Origin: Petaurus breviceps papuanus
Lineage: Eukaryota > Chordata > Mammalia > Diprotodontia > Petauridae
Assembly (NCBI GenBank): GCA_028583685.1
Contig: JAMXIF010000043.1
Span: 6,291,796-6,355,795 of the forward strand
Length of the DNA: 64,000 bases
Reading direction: 5' to 3'
The position numbers were made by a program, and so were the translations under genes. Shown here one piece after another: positions 34,921-46,771 of the stretch. Under the pieces are notes generated by a model that was not told the DNA's origin, did not search any database, and saw only the letters and a list, made by a program, of their open reading frames with translations. Every line of letters begins with the position of its first letter. Positions within the stretch are counted from its first letter, which is position 1.

Positions 34921-36879
34921 TTTAAATGACCAAACCTCAGCATTTTTGCCTACCCCATCTGTTGTCTGCTTTGTCTGCTATTCTTTTTTGCTTTTCTGTG
35001 GCATTTACTTCTCTCCATTATCCCAGTCACCTTGGACTTTCTTCTTTCTCCAAAAACCTGCTGTCAAAGAAAAGAATAGTCATTTGACTAAGAAATATAT
35101 CACTAGAGCCCCTTCCTGGGTAAGTTTTGGATTTTTAAATTGAGTCACAAATAACAAATCTTCTTCAGCCTTTGCTCTAATCTGTCCTCTTTGGTAAATG
35201 TTGTTCCTGATTACCTGATCTCACTGTTGTTAGACCTCCTCTCCCCTAACCCCACACCCCAAGTTTGGTGGAAATATCTCTATAGGCATATTCAGTCTTC
35301 TAAAGAAGAAGTTATCCAGGTGTCCATTTACAAGGCAGAACATTGAGACCCTGGCCTAAAATATTGTATCCCCACTACTTCTGATTCTACCACTCTATCT
35401 TACTCTTGGGTTTCTAGAAGATTTTTTTAAGCCTTTAAGAGACTCCTACTTACATGCAAATATCCTTGAGAGAAAGGGCACCTTAAATTCTTAGTAGATT
35501 TAGCAAGAATTAGTAGAGTGAAGTGGAAAAGGCTAGACAAGTAAAGAGAAAGTCAAACACCAAACAGACTCTCTCCACCTCAAGTTTGTCTGGGTCCAGT
35601 CGTGGGGTTGAATTAAGCTGACCATGTTAGGAATCTCAGAGTCTCCTAGAGAACAAGAATTCAGAGTAGCTCTATCAGCGGTGACTGGATTAAAACTGAG
35701 ACTCTAGAGAGGAAAGTGTGTTTAACTGCCTCACCTGGGAATCCAGCCCTTCACCTTGACCTCATTAGCTGGAGTGAACTGACCAAGCCCACTAACAAGC
35801 CATAGTCATTTTTTACTTAGAAATGGACATCTTGGAGTGGAAATCAAATACTTAAACATTTGCATCGACCCTTCATTTGTGTTACAAAATATAAGTCAAG
35901 TTCACATTTGGTCTCAAAACTCCCATGTCCTTTTCTGGAAATGACCTTTGAGGATTTCACCCAGGGTACTAGCCTCTTAAAATCCATAATAAACTCCTGT
36001 CAGCTATTGCTGCCACAGGATAACATATTACCCCAATGTTGGGATCAATCACATCCTAGGGCCTGAGATTCAATACATCTTGTTGAAAGGATGCGAAATT
36101 TTTAGAATACATTAAAGTGAAGTTTGCAAATCCCATGGACATAAATTAGGAAATCTACTTGATATACTTTCATGTCATCACATCTTTTGTCTGGTAACTT
36201 GCTGAGTATGGGAAATGAGTTATGGTAATGTTTAAACAGAGGAGAGTGGGTGAATACAGTCTGGCTGGGCTTTCCCTGCTCCTTTCTGCAGGACCTTGGG
36301 TGTGAGCCACTCCAATTTTCTTCTCACCTTGGGAAATCGGTGCAAAATCCCAATTTCCTATTTGGTTGTTAAGAACTAACAAGTTTTTTCCTGCAAGGGG
36401 AAAGAGGTGGTCTTGATAAAAACAGGGCAAGGAGGGAGGGAGAGGAGAAAAGCAATTATCCAGGCAAAAGTTCATCTCATACAGGCTGCCTGAGAGGCAG
36501 GAATGAAAATGATTTGCTTGGGGACTCTTGACTAGGTTACCATTTAGTTATTTGCATATTATTCTGTACATTTCCTGTGGTTGAGAAACCCAGGAATTGA
36601 ACTCCCCAGTGTCCTCTCCTCTCTGAACACTAATTCTTAGACTTGGGCTTTTAAATCTAGCCTGAACCCAATGTAATTGGCTCAGACATTGAAGAAAACA
36701 ACCTTCTCTTCCCAATCCTCCTCCACACACAAGGATACAGAGGTTAAGAGTAAGGGAAACTTTATAATGCCCAAAGGTCTGCCTGCCCTGTTTACCAATA
36801 TATCCTGAGTTACTGACTCATTCCTAACTTACGGAAGAACAGAAAAAAAGGACTCACTTCCAGATCCTTAATATATCCT
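34921..36879. other. Long unassigned stretch
   Basis: About 2 kb with no recognised gene or repeat. At 35,980 there is an AATAAACTCCTG reminiscent of an LTR R-U5 region, but no TATA box at a fitting distance and no ends were found. An ATTTGCATA octamer-like site lies near 36,550. Confidence 0.4.
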
Positions 36880-37150
36880 TCTTTGTTGAGGTCCTCTTTA
36901 TTGATTTTTGGGAGAATAAGGCAGTTGTGGGGAGTATAGAGATTGACTAGATGGCCCCTAAGGACCTTTCTAACTTTAAGTGTGTGCATATGGAAAGGAA
37001 GTGAAAGAATGAGGAAATACAGAATGTGAAAACTGTAATCAATTTCAGAGGTTATTTAATCCTACCCTGTCATTTTATAGATTATTTTTTGAAATGAAGC
37101 TAAAAGTAGTTAAGTAATGTAAGGTTACTCAACTAGTTAGTGAAATATCA
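36880..37150 (+). repeat. CORE-SINE (THER1/MIR-like) fragments
   Basis: A THER1-like tail (gactagatggcccctaagg, acctttctaacttta) is followed by a reversed-core piece (gtcattttatagattatttt). Confidence 0.45.
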
Positions 37151-37286
37151 AGGATTAAGATCAGATAGACAAGATGACTAAAGCCCTCTGAAGCACCCAC
37201 TCACAAGTAAAGGAGTTGAATTACTGAGTTGGAGTAGAAATAATAGATGATATTTATATGATGCTTCAAAGTTTGCAAAGAGCCTT

Positions 37287-38759
37287 TGTAAAGCCAAGCA
37301 TGAGCAGCTTTTCCAGAGGATTCCAATGTGAACAGCTTTCAAGATTCTGATTACACAGTAGAGTTAACTCTATATTTATTCAGTAACAAAGACAAAACAT
37401 TCACAGAAATCAAAGTACAGCATTCACAATGTTATAATTTAATAATTTATCACTAAAATGGTGACACAGTTTTCACCAAAGTGGTCACACAGTTTTAAGC
37501 AAAAGATAACATTCATTTAGTAAGTCAATTCAATCATCCTTAAGGAGGCAAGCTTCCTTAATTGCCACAAAGTACAAAGTTCAAAGTTCTCCACCCCAGG
37601 TCACATTGTCTTAATCTCTTCAATCAAAAGATCTTCTTTCTTCTTTTTTTTTTTTTTTGCTTTTTTTGGGGGAGAGGGAAATTGGGGTTAAATGACTTCC
37701 CCAAGATCACAAGGCTAGTTTTTGTGTTAAGTGTCTGAGGCCAGATTTGAACTCAGGTCCTCCTGACTCCAGGGCTGGTGCTCTACTCACTGAGCCATGT
37801 AACCACCCCAATCCTCTTTCTTCTTAATTGGAGAAGTCCTTAACTCAATCATCTAAATATAAAGGTCAGAGTTCTCTACCCTTAGGCCACAGTAAGTCAT
37901 GATTTTCTCAGTTTGCCTTAAATACCCAAGGAGAAGTCTTTTCATCTTGACTAGAGGCAGGTTCTCAGATTCCATGGTTCCTCTTCCATGGTCCCAGCTT
38001 CTGCTCAAATCTATGCAACTGCTACCTGGGTTCAAAGGTAGATAGCTCTCAGTTCTTGGTCCAGCTTCTTGTGCAGTTTCTGTTCCATATTGAAGCTCAC
38101 AGTGTCTGGTCCACCTCAAGTCCTTCACAGTTTCTGTTTCTGGGAAGACAAAGCTTAACAAAGCCACAACAACATTCATTCACATTGCCAATATCCTCAT
38201 CAATTCACTTTCTGCCTGAGAAATCACCCTAGACCCAACAACAAGGTCTGAGATCAAGTAACATCAAAACAGACAGACAAACTACTGGCACCACAGTCAT
38301 GCTTCCTCCCAGTTCTCCTTTCTTCTCATTTCTCAGTTCTCATTCCTGGCAGTTCTGGCTGGCCCTCAGAAGTTCTTGGCAGCTCTCAGAAGAAGTTCTG
38401 CCAACACAAGTTCTGTTCTCAAAATCTTCTCTCTTCTTATTTCTCAGTTCTTCTCAATTCTCTTCTCAGTTCTCAGTTCAATTCTCAGTTCTCTTCTCAA
38501 TTCTTAGCTCTTCAGCCTCCATGCTGCTTGCTTCCAGAAGTTCTGGCTCTCTAGCTTGGGCTTTTATTTATATAAGGTATTAGCTCCTCCCTATTCCAGC
38601 CCCTTCCTGTTACATTAGCAAGTCCATCCCACTGTGGGATTCACAAGTTCTGGGTCTTAATATTTGACACAATCATGAACTTAGAACAAGGTGCTAAGTA
38701 CCTGTTTGATTGCAAATACAAGAGGCAGGGAAGATCTTCAAATTCTCATTACCATTACA
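37287..38759 (-). mobile_element. Solo LTR, copy 2, inserted in a MIR
   Basis: The minus-strand relative of the LTR at 1,325-2,613. In LTR orientation it starts TGTAATGG (at 38,759) and ends GGCTTTACA (at 37,287). Flanks read GCCTT and GCCTC, a 5-bp duplication with one change. It shares with copy 1 a TATA-like box (cttatataaata), the segment ccacagtgggatggactt and an AATAAA near the 3' end. The two copies have diverged visibly, and this one carries a simple TTCTC-rich expansion near 38,320-38,520 and a WSINE at 37,646-37,810. No internal region remains. It is an old fossil, older than the WSINE. Confidence 0.75.
37646..37810 (-). repeat. WSINE-like SINE inserted in the solo LTR
   Basis: Flanked by a 15-bp duplication with one mismatch (ATCTTCTTTCTTCTT at 37,631-37,645 and ATCCTCTTTCTTCTT at 37,811-37,825). 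Inserted after the LTR. Confidence 0.92.
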
Positions 38760-38984
38760 GCCTCAAAACAACCCTATTAGGCAGGTACTAGTATTGTTTC
38801 TATTTTACAAATGAGGAGACTGAAGTTCAGAAAGGACAAATGATGTACCCATGTCTATACAACTAGTAAATGTTACTCACAAGATTTGAAACCAGGTTTT
38901 CCTGACTATAAGTTTTAGAATCTATTTCTTTACTACATTCTACTTGTTGTGATTCAGTTTCTTCATTTGTAAAATGAATAGAAC

Positions 38985-39480
38985 TCTTTTTGTGGTGGCA
39001 AAGAACTAGAAAGTAAAGAGATAAACATCAGTTGGGAAACAGTTGAACATACTATAGAATATGAATATAATGGAATACTATTATGCTATAAGAAGTGATG
39101 AAGGGTATGGGTTCATAGAAACCTAAGAAAACTTGTATACACTTATGCAAAGGGAGCACAACCAGCAAAACAATTTATACAGTAACAACAGTATTGTAAA
39201 GACAATTTCACAGTGATTAATACAATGAACAATCATGATTCCAAAGGTCTCATGATGAAACATGTTACCTACTCCATGACAAGGGGTGATGGACTCAGGG
39301 TACAGATTGAGACATTTTTTTTAAACATCTTCAATGCAGGCATCTGTTTTATTAGGCCATGCTATTACATTACATTACATTAGGCTATTACAAGGTGGTT
39401 TTCTTCTTTTTGTTTGTTTAATTGGAGGGACTGGTAGGAAGGAGTGAAGGTCTATGTTCATTAGCTAAAAAAATAAAATA
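38985..39480 (+). mobile_element. L1 3' end
   Basis: Sense L1 C-terminus and 3' UTR: gttgggaaacagttgaacat, atggaatactattatgctat, ggttcatagaaacctaagaa, then a 3' UTR ending in an AAATAAAATAAA tail. Confidence 0.85.
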
Positions 39481-39779
39481 AATTTAATGTAGTTATAAGA
39501 TGAAATGAGTCTCTAATGTCACTTCTACCTCTAAAATTCTGATTCTATGATACTCTGAACTTCCACTTCCCCTCCATCTTTTCCCTCATCCTCCCCACCC
39601 TATTTCGCCCAGCACTGAGTCTTCAATCTAGTATTGGTGTTTGCTATTTGGGTTCATAGTTGCCTTTCACTGGTCATTGAAACCATACGTCTTCTACTAT
39701 CTCTTGTAATGGGGAAGGGTCAATGATGGGGAGTTGAGAGGATCTCAAGAATCTTCACAAATAACTCTGAGAGAGCTAG
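39481..39779. other. Unassigned sequence
   Basis: Contains a short CORE-SINE-like tail (tctaatgtcacttctacctc, then taaaattctgattctatga) at 39,510-39,552. Nothing else recognised. Confidence 0.4.
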
Positions 39780-40410
39780 AGAAGGAAAGTTGGTAAATGT
39801 AAGCAGGAACAGGTACCAGGTGGTTTTAGAAAATTGTTTGCTAGCACAGACTATATATTCATTTGAGGTTCTCACTGGTACACACCTGTTTAAATGTCAC
39901 AGAAACAGATTATTTTTTTTCTTTTTAAATGACAATATGAAGCCATACAAATTGCATTGCAAAACCAACAGAAGACACAGAACTGCGTTATTTACAGAAG
40001 CTTGATTGACATAAAATACCCTTACCAACAGCTGCTTCTGATGGTTATTTCTCTTAGTCAGGTCCATTTGCAATCCAAAAAGGGAACCATGATAACCCTT
40101 GTAAAGGCTGTTTCGTGCACCAATGGTTTAAAATCCAATTTCAAAAGAACTGCCAAAATATGGATTATAAAACAAACTGCTGTATCCATCTGGTAACTAA
40201 TGTAGTGACACAGTAACATTCTGGAACACCAGGCCATTCATCCATTCACAGTGCCTCACACAGCTATCAATGTGAATAAATACTGCAAAATATAGATGGA
40301 GCCATTAAACTGCCATCCTTACTGAAGACTGAAATATGTCCAATGGCAGAGCCGCAACCAAATTCTTTGCTGTCAAAATGTGACAAAGTCATGGGTCCAG
40401 TTTGGATTTC
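39780..40410. other. Non-repetitive block, candidate conserved noncoding element
   Basis: About 630 bases of balanced, complex sequence without any recognised repeat, in a window that is mostly repeats. It has several ATTA/TTGCAAT-type motifs and no long frame with a domain. The composition resembles conserved regulatory DNA, but conservation cannot be seen from one sequence. Confidence 0.25.
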
Positions 40411-40414
40411 TTTC

Positions 40415-40560
40415 ATTACTTAACAATCAACAAACATATCTTGTGAACACCCACTATGTGCCCAGCCCTTAGCAAAGCAACAAAGGGCAAAATAAACTTG
40501 GAAATTTGAACATAATAGACAGGTAAGGCTAGCCTTTGGACAAAACAGGTGAAGTTTGTT
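40415..40560 (-). mobile_element. L2-clade LINE 3' end, antisense
   Basis: Shows caatcaacaaacatatcttg and cacccactatgtgcccagc. Confidence 0.55.
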
Positions 40561-41784
40561 ACTAAATACTAAAGTCTCCTCTTTCCAGTCTCTTGGTGCT
40601 TCTATACCAATATGTGTCTCCACATCCACATGTGTCCCTCACCCCTACTCCCTCCAAATATGCCCAGGGATGCTCAGGACCCTCGTCCTACCCCTACTTT
40701 TCCTTCCTGTGCAATGTCCTATGGCCTAAACTTGCATTTTTCACTTCATTTCTAACATCACCTGTAGGCTCTGTACCTCTACCTCAGGGTACTATTCTCT
40801 TTTCCAAAGTCACAGCTAGTTATCTGATTAATCACACAATCTGGTTTTCATGGTTAAAAATGTGTTCATGGGCCAAGGGGAATTTTTATTTAAACATGGA
40901 GCTACTGAAGTCACAGTGTCTTGGGCCCAAGAAAGAGTTCTAAAATGGTAAAATTTCAGACAATGTGAAAAACTTGTAGAAGGCTAGATTGGCAAACACT
41001 TTTCAAAACATACCCTGGAGGCAGAATATTTAGGTAGGCAGTAAGCTCTGAGATACAGTGAGGTAGAGGGAAAGAACACGGATCTTAGACTGAGGAAACC
41101 TGAATTTGAATCCTTGTTCTGTCTATATATAGTTAGAAGAACCTATATATAGTTAGAGGAACCTGGGTGATTTGCTCTGTCTGTATATAGCCCATTGAAT
41201 TATTGGGTTCAATGTAGGCTACCCTAGATAAGCATATTTAATTTGTCTTAAGTTTCAAACTTTGTCCACTTGGGAACTTCTAAGGTCATCTAAACTCAGT
41301 TGGATCAGGCTAATAGATAAGATTGGAAACATGTATTTTTAAAGTAAAAAAAAATCAAACATTTAATCAGGCTTCAAGGAACATTTGTGAAGGAATAGGA
41401 AAACAATTTCAAAAGATTATATAGATTAGAGTCTCATTCCCAAGCAAATATCTGAGAAAATAATTCCCTTCAAGACTAATTTTCCATTGTATATATCTCT
41501 TCAGAGAAATTTTGTTTGTACACAAAAGACACTTCCCAACAAAACACCTGAACATCCCCATATAAAAACTGTTACCCGAGGGAGACTAGAGATTGTGATG
41601 CCAAAAACAACAGTAATGAAGGAAGGTCATTGAGTATTTTTTAAAATGACAGAAACAATAGAGGAATAGGCAATCAGAACAGATCCAAAAGTTAAATTGG
41701 AACATCTTAGAAGTAAAAAACCAAGTTTTATTTAATATTTAACTTCATTCAAAAAAGTTAAATAATTATTTGAAAACAGTTGAA
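40561..41784. other. Mostly unassigned sequence
   Basis: A weak MIR piece (acctgaatttgaatccttg) lies near 41,097, next to a short tandem duplication of 'tatatatagttaga(g/a)gaacct' at 41,120-41,165. Otherwise nothing recognised. Confidence 0.4.
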
Positions 41785-41892
41785 AATAAGTAGAAGCAGA
41801 AGTAGAAGAAGAAGAAAGCAGAGGAGGAGGAAGAGAAGGAGAAGGAGAAAGAGAAGAAGGAGAAGGAGAAGAAGAAGGAGGAGGAGAAGAAG
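41785..41892. repeat. Polypurine (GAA/GGA)n tract
   Basis: About 105 bases of nearly pure purine on the plus strand, with GAAGAAG and GGAGGAG units. Confidence 0.95.
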
Positions 41893-42002
41893 TCACTTCC
41901 TCTCTACAGCTTCAGTTTCATCATCTTGAAAATGAAATGGTAATAATACACAGCTTCAAAGGTCCCTTACATCTTTAAATCTATGGTTCTGTGGTTCTAG
42001 TA
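41893..42002 (+). repeat. CORE-SINE (THER1/MIR-like) 3' half
   Basis: Contains cttcagtttcatcatcttga, aaatgaaatggtaataat and a THER1-like tail, aggtcccttacatcttta. The head was lost or replaced by the purine tract. Confidence 0.6.
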
Positions 42003-42604
42003 ACATAACAATAAGTCAAGACAGTTACATAGAATTTGTGTAAAATAGCAAACAACGAGTTAAATCAAACTTTTAGCATTTGCACTATGCTTTTTCACCA
42101 CTATCTCCTAAGGAGGCCTGGTCTTGACTCCTCTTTGGTAACTCTGGGCTTATTCTATAGCATCTATAACACAGAAGTGACTCATGTTAGCTTAGTTTTC
42201 ATGGTGTCAATAGTTTGTCCAGGAATTCTTTGTATGGCTTTACAAGCCAAGAACACTTATGGTGGAGTGTTGACATAAGAACAAAAAATTAAGAGTATGT
42301 CATTTTCATTTACATGGGAATGGTGCTAACATAGAAGTCTGGTTGTTCTGAGAACACTGCTCCTTAATCCAGATCAACAAAACATCAGGGTCAGAAAAGG
42401 GCTGCTATCTTTTCCAGTCCTGCTCTTCTTGCCCTGTTTCTACCATACCAGCAATCATAGAATGACTCTCTCATCTACTACCCTGTTCTACCACTCACTC
42501 TCTCCAGCTTTGTTTGTATGACTTTCCAAAGCCTTTCCTTTTCAACAAAGACCTGGCCAAGTCTTTGATAGAGATAGAGACAGAGATAGAGATAGGAATA
42601 GAGA

Positions 42605-43005
42605 GTACAAAGCCTCTGGAGTCAAATATTGAGTCGAGATATTCCGTTTCCTTGCTACTTAATTACTTTGTGACTTTGGGCAATTTACCTTATATCTCTG
42701 GGCTATTATTTCCTGAACTATAAAAAGAAGGGGTTGGACTAGATCAGTGATTTTCAAAGTATAAACTAGGGCCTCCAGTTCATCCTCAAGACATTGTCAA
42801 GGAATCCCTAACATCAAAGCTATTTTGATAATAGTAGTAAGATATTTTCATTTCTAATATGGTAAATACTAATAGATACATAACACATAAATGAAAATTT
42901 GCGGGTGGGTCCTCAATAATTTTTAAGCATGTAAAGGAGCCCTTAGATTTAAAAGTTTGAGAACCACTGGATGATTTCTAAATTCTCTTAGGGCTCAGGG
43001 TCCTT
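42605..43005 (+). repeat. CORE-SINE (THER1/MIR-like) split by a hAT element
   Basis: Body at 42,605-42,744 (gactttgggcaatttacctt, then ggggttggactagat), tail resuming after 42,970 (gatgatttctaaattctct). A hAT-Charlie copy lies between. Confidence 0.7.
42745..42969 (-). mobile_element. Nonautonomous hAT-Charlie DNA transposon
   Basis: A 225-bp element with inverted ends: CAGTGATTTTCAAAGT on the left and the complement of CAGTGGTTCTCAAACTTTT on the right. Read on the minus strand it runs through aaattattgaggaccca and atttaccatattagaaatga, which I recognise from mammalian Charlie-type elements. No transposase is encoded. The expected 8-bp target duplication is not clean (gactagat versus gatgattt). 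It interrupts a CORE-SINE tail. Confidence 0.8.
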
Positions 43006-43499
43006 TGCATTATACAAATTTTTTATTCCTTCTCCATTCTTTATGTCCAGGGTGGAAAAAGGTGTGATGGCCAATGTAGAAACACACTGCTCAATAGCAG
43101 TGTAAAACTTCCTTTCGTTCCCAGAAAAATTATTTAATCACTCACTGTCCTCAATGAATTGTAGTGGGTAACTGGAAATTTTGCTCTTTAAGATCAGATA
43201 AGTGAAAAAAAATGTTTGTTCTTTAAATGTGACAATCTAAAATTTGTCTGCATTTTGTTCTAACTTACTTTTTCCCCTTAATTCACAAGTAAAAGCTTTT
43301 TAGCAACATCCTATTGAATTAAGGAAAGGAGAATTTGGGATCCTAATTGAGTCATGAATATCCAGAGTGATATTAAGTGTCCCAGAGGCCAGATTAGAAT
43401 TGAGGATAGAGTAAAATGAGAATTGGAGAACTCCTTTATTCTGGAAAGGATGTTTTGAAATTATTCAGAAAAATTGTCTCTGATCTCCCAAAAGTCTGT
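43006..43499. other. Unassigned sequence
   Basis: No gene or repeat family recognised. Confidence 0.4.
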
Positions 43500-43640
43500 T
43501 AACCTTTTTACATTCATTCAGGAAACATGAACTAAGCACCTACCAAGTGTAATGTGCTCTGTTTAGTCTTGGGATGGCAGAAAGATATGCAAAACATGGT
43601 TCCTGTACCTAAGGAGCTTAGCACTTAGCTGAGCAGGTGA
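43500..43640 (-). mobile_element. L2-clade LINE 3' end, antisense
   Basis: Shows cattcattcaggaaacatga, actaagcacctaccaagtg and ctgtacctaaggagcttag. Confidence 0.6.
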
Positions 43641-45234
43641 GGAGAGGAGGGAAAAGTAAAATATAGAGATATTAATCAAAATGTATACTGAATATGGAAA
43701 GAGCATTGACAAAATTCAAGTGTCATACACTTCAAAAAATACAATCTCTTTAATCCTTGTAATCATAGAATTATCCTTCTGCATTTTTTAGAATGAAAAT
43801 CATTTGTACATGAAGTCCCAACTATATTTTTATCTCCAAACTAATCATTATTAAATATTAACAATGACAATTCAAGCCTTTGATACTGGTAGAGGGTGAT
43901 ATCACCCATGTATCTAAAGGTTCTCAGGGCAGAAGATCTAGAAGTCCAAATGATGTAAATGTCTTCCAACAATCTGAGATATTCATAAGTGCTTAGAAGA
44001 TTGGTCATGGATTACAGGGGGAAGAGATGATTTCTGCTGAGGCTCAAGTAGGTCTAGAAGACGTTTGAGGCACCTTCCAATGCAGATTCTTTGATTTTGT
44101 TACACTCAAATATTAAAATGGATTGGTATTCTCATTGATGGCAGTATTCCTTCCAACAACTCAGACCACAACCCCTCCACATTGGCCCATCTGGCACAAT
44201 TCTTGCTGGTGTCCTCCCAGAAATTCTATAATGTATTATTAAAGGCATGGTTAATGAACATCTGCCACATGGAAAGTGGATTAAAGTTGTTCTGCTTAGT
44301 ATCAGAGAGTTGAAGCAGGAGCAACAAGAGGAAGTTTCAAGGAAGCAAACTGAAGCTTCATATGAGGACATTGTGTTCACCATTGTCTTGGAGAAGAGGC
44401 AGCACAGGCAGAGTTCAAATCAAGAAGGGATTGCCTACAGATAGCAAGGTACCCTGGATGTTCTGGATACTATGCTATTCCATCAAGCTCAGATTTCTGT
44501 GTTAGGATCAGAAAATACATGGTATTTGTTGTGATTTGGATTCAGGGTCAGACTTCCATGAAATTATTAAATCAAAGAAGTTCATGTCATATTTTCCCAC
44601 CTCCTCTACTAATGTTCTTTTTATCATTTCTGGCACCCCTGCCTTTGTTCTGAGTACCAGTCTGGCTATTATTGATAATCTTTTCTAAGGGGACAGCTGA
44701 TAAAGATATAAGTTGTCAGCCTATCCAAGGTCATTTGCATTTTAACTCTCCCCCCCCCCAAAAAAAAACCTCAAATACAAATTATCAATGAAAGAATCTA
44801 TAGTATAATTTCAGACATTAGGGAACAAGGAAAAGAAATGTTTTTTGGGGGAAAGGAATTGAGAGCTTTTCAGGGATCCTAAAATCACCACATAAAAGGA
44901 GTCATGTAAAGCCAACATTGTCCACTGGCGCCATGACAGGAGCCATGAAGACAACATAAGAGGACTAGGGGAGTGGGGGGAAGAATAATAAGGACATTCC
45001 ATGTGTGCTAATCATGGTTATCCTAGGTAAGGAGTTCAATTTTCTGTTTAAGAAGGTAGCCTTTACCCTTTCTCCCATACAGCCTGTTAGCTTTTGTGGC
45101 ACTTAGTTACTACAGGTATGTGGTTTAGGTGCCAGACTCTGTCATCACCCTCACCACTGCTCCCTTCCTCCAGTCCCACCCCCACTCTCTCACCCTCTCC
45201 CACCACAGGCCAAAAAGGAAGTCAGACAGGACTG
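43641..45234. other. Unassigned stretch
   Basis: No repeat family recognised. Opposed short frames at 44,132-44,444 (83 and 65 codons) have no motif. A C8/A8 homopolymer pair lies at 44,751-44,768. Confidence 0.4.
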
Positions 45235-45239
45235 AAGAG

Positions 45240-45560
45240 CTAGCAAGATAAAAATCTAAAACAACCCTGCCTTCAAAGAACTTTGATTCTATGGAGGAAA
45301 AACCAGGAACCAACAGATAATAAATGCAAGAGGTGGGCAAAGGTCACCAGCAATAGAAGGATCAAAGAAGTTAGTTATAGAGGAGATTTCCTGCACCTAA
45401 ACTGAGCCCTTAAGATTCTTAGAAATGAGAAGGTAGTTGGTATATTTTATGCATGGGGGACAGGGACTGTCTGTGAGACTGTAACATGAAAAGACTTTGT
45501 AGATCCTCTGTTTTCATTTTAGCCTGCGGCACAATAGTTTAGGAGTGATACAATGCATTA
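45240..45560 (-). mobile_element. L2-clade LINE, antisense
   Basis: Shows aaccctgccttcaaagaact, ttgattctatggaggaaaa and a decayed 'aaactgagcccttaagattc' segment. Confidence 0.5.
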
Positions 45561-46044
45561 AAGAGCTTTTATGATTGATTAAATGTTCTAGCTTTGCCAC
45601 AACATTTAATCAATGGCAGCTACCCAATTCTGCCTCATCTGCTACAAGGTATGGAGAATTCACAAAGTCACACCCCAGCACTTCAGCAGTTTCAGACCAA
45701 AGTCCCATTCTTACAATTGTGATTTTAACAGAGCTTCAAGGGAATTCAAGCAATTCTTAGCAAATCTTTATTAACCCTTTTTTTCCCTCTTTGCTCTTCT
45801 CTCTCTCTCTTCTCCTTTCTCCCTATTCCTCCTCCAGTCTCCATAGCTCTTTTCCCTTCCCCTCCTACTCTTATTGTTATCGCCTCCCCCCCACTAAATT
45901 GCCATTATTGTTGCTGTTGCTTTATGATGCATTTCACTATTGTACTGTCCTTACAAAGCACTTGATAATAACTACTATCTACTACAGAAGACAGAGCTCC
46001 CTTATTCCACTCTCATTTGATTGGTCAATTTGATGATGGATGGT
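45561..46044. other. Unassigned sequence, partly pyrimidine-rich
   Basis: A TCTC/CTCCT-rich stretch lies at 45,780-45,890. Nothing else recognised. Confidence 0.4.
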
Positions 46045-46500
46045 TGTAATGATCCCTAGACACCTGGTCAGAGTAAAAGACGAGCAGCAATGATTCAAAG
46101 CCCTCCCCCCCAAGTTTGAATATTGACTGCCAGCTCCCCAGTAGTCTTCTCAGTACCCCCAAACCCATCCCCCACTAGTATGAATTAGCACTGCTTTCCA
46201 GATCCAGACTCTGAGTTTCCTGCCCCTCTCTCCACCCTTCCCCCCCACCTTGTTTTACCTGGATAAGAAAACTATAAAAATCCACCAGACTTTACTAATT
46301 AAAGTATACCATTTCCTTTGGAAGTAGGTTCCACCCAGTTCCCAGTAGACCTGACCTTTTTCCACCATTCTCCTTGACTGCCCTTTATATTTTACATATG
46401 ATACTGCCTGTGTTTACTGTCTTATTTACTCCATGTTTCCTTTCACTGAAATATTGGTATCCTAAACCTTCCTAATCCTATATCAAGACCATGCAGATGT
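46045..46500 (+). mobile_element. Weak LTR-like segment
   Basis: Begins TGTAATGATCCC, similar to the start of the LTR at 22,048, has a TATA-like actataaaaatcc near 46,271 and a C-rich upstream part. No confident polyadenylation signal, 3' end or target duplication was found. Confidence 0.22.
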
Positions 46501-46696
46501 GTCCCTCTCAAAGTTATATGCTCACAAAATTATATGCAAAGCTGGAGGTGTGGCTGGCCAAGGTAGAGTGATTTGGGCCTATTATTTTATGGAAGATGCA
46601 GAACACTTTCATTAATATAGTCAAGGGCTGCATAAGCTTGAAATCAGACTCTGCAATGCAGACTTTTCTTTTTGGTATGCTGGAATAAGCACTTAC

Positions 46697-46771
46697 CTCT
46701 CCACGTATAGTGGCTCCCCCACCAAACACATATTTATAGATCTTCCGAATATCAGACAATGACTGAATTTG
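46697..46771 (-). other. Possible small exon (25 codons)
   Basis: The minus strand reads QIQSLSDIRKIYKYVFGGGA and then TIRGE, in one frame, ending exactly at a consensus splice donor (GAG then GTAAGT; the donor covers 46,696-46,691). Upstream there is a CAG at 46,774-46,772 that could act as acceptor, and another CAG nine bases inside that keeps the same phase. The polypyrimidine tract is poor and no flanking exon is seen. I do not recognise the peptide. It may be a real exon of a gene spanning the window, or chance. Confidence 0.2.

Larger units (their letters stand above)
37235..38945 (-). repeat. MIR-type SINE split by solo LTR
   Basis: The two halves are 37,235-37,286 (tgcttcaaagtttgcaaaga) and 38,760-38,945 (caaaacaaccctattaggca, then ttttacaaatgaggagact). 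Joined in order they read as one antisense MIR, so the LTR between them inserted into a pre-existing MIR. Confidence 0.75.

Noticed and set aside
35640-36066. LTR-like signal (AATAAACTCCTG near 35,980)
   Set aside because: No TATA-like box at a fitting distance, no TG/CA ends and no duplication.
44132-44444. Possible gene fragment from opposed 83- and 65-codon frames
   Set aside because: Short, no motif, both strands open; chance is the simplest explanation.
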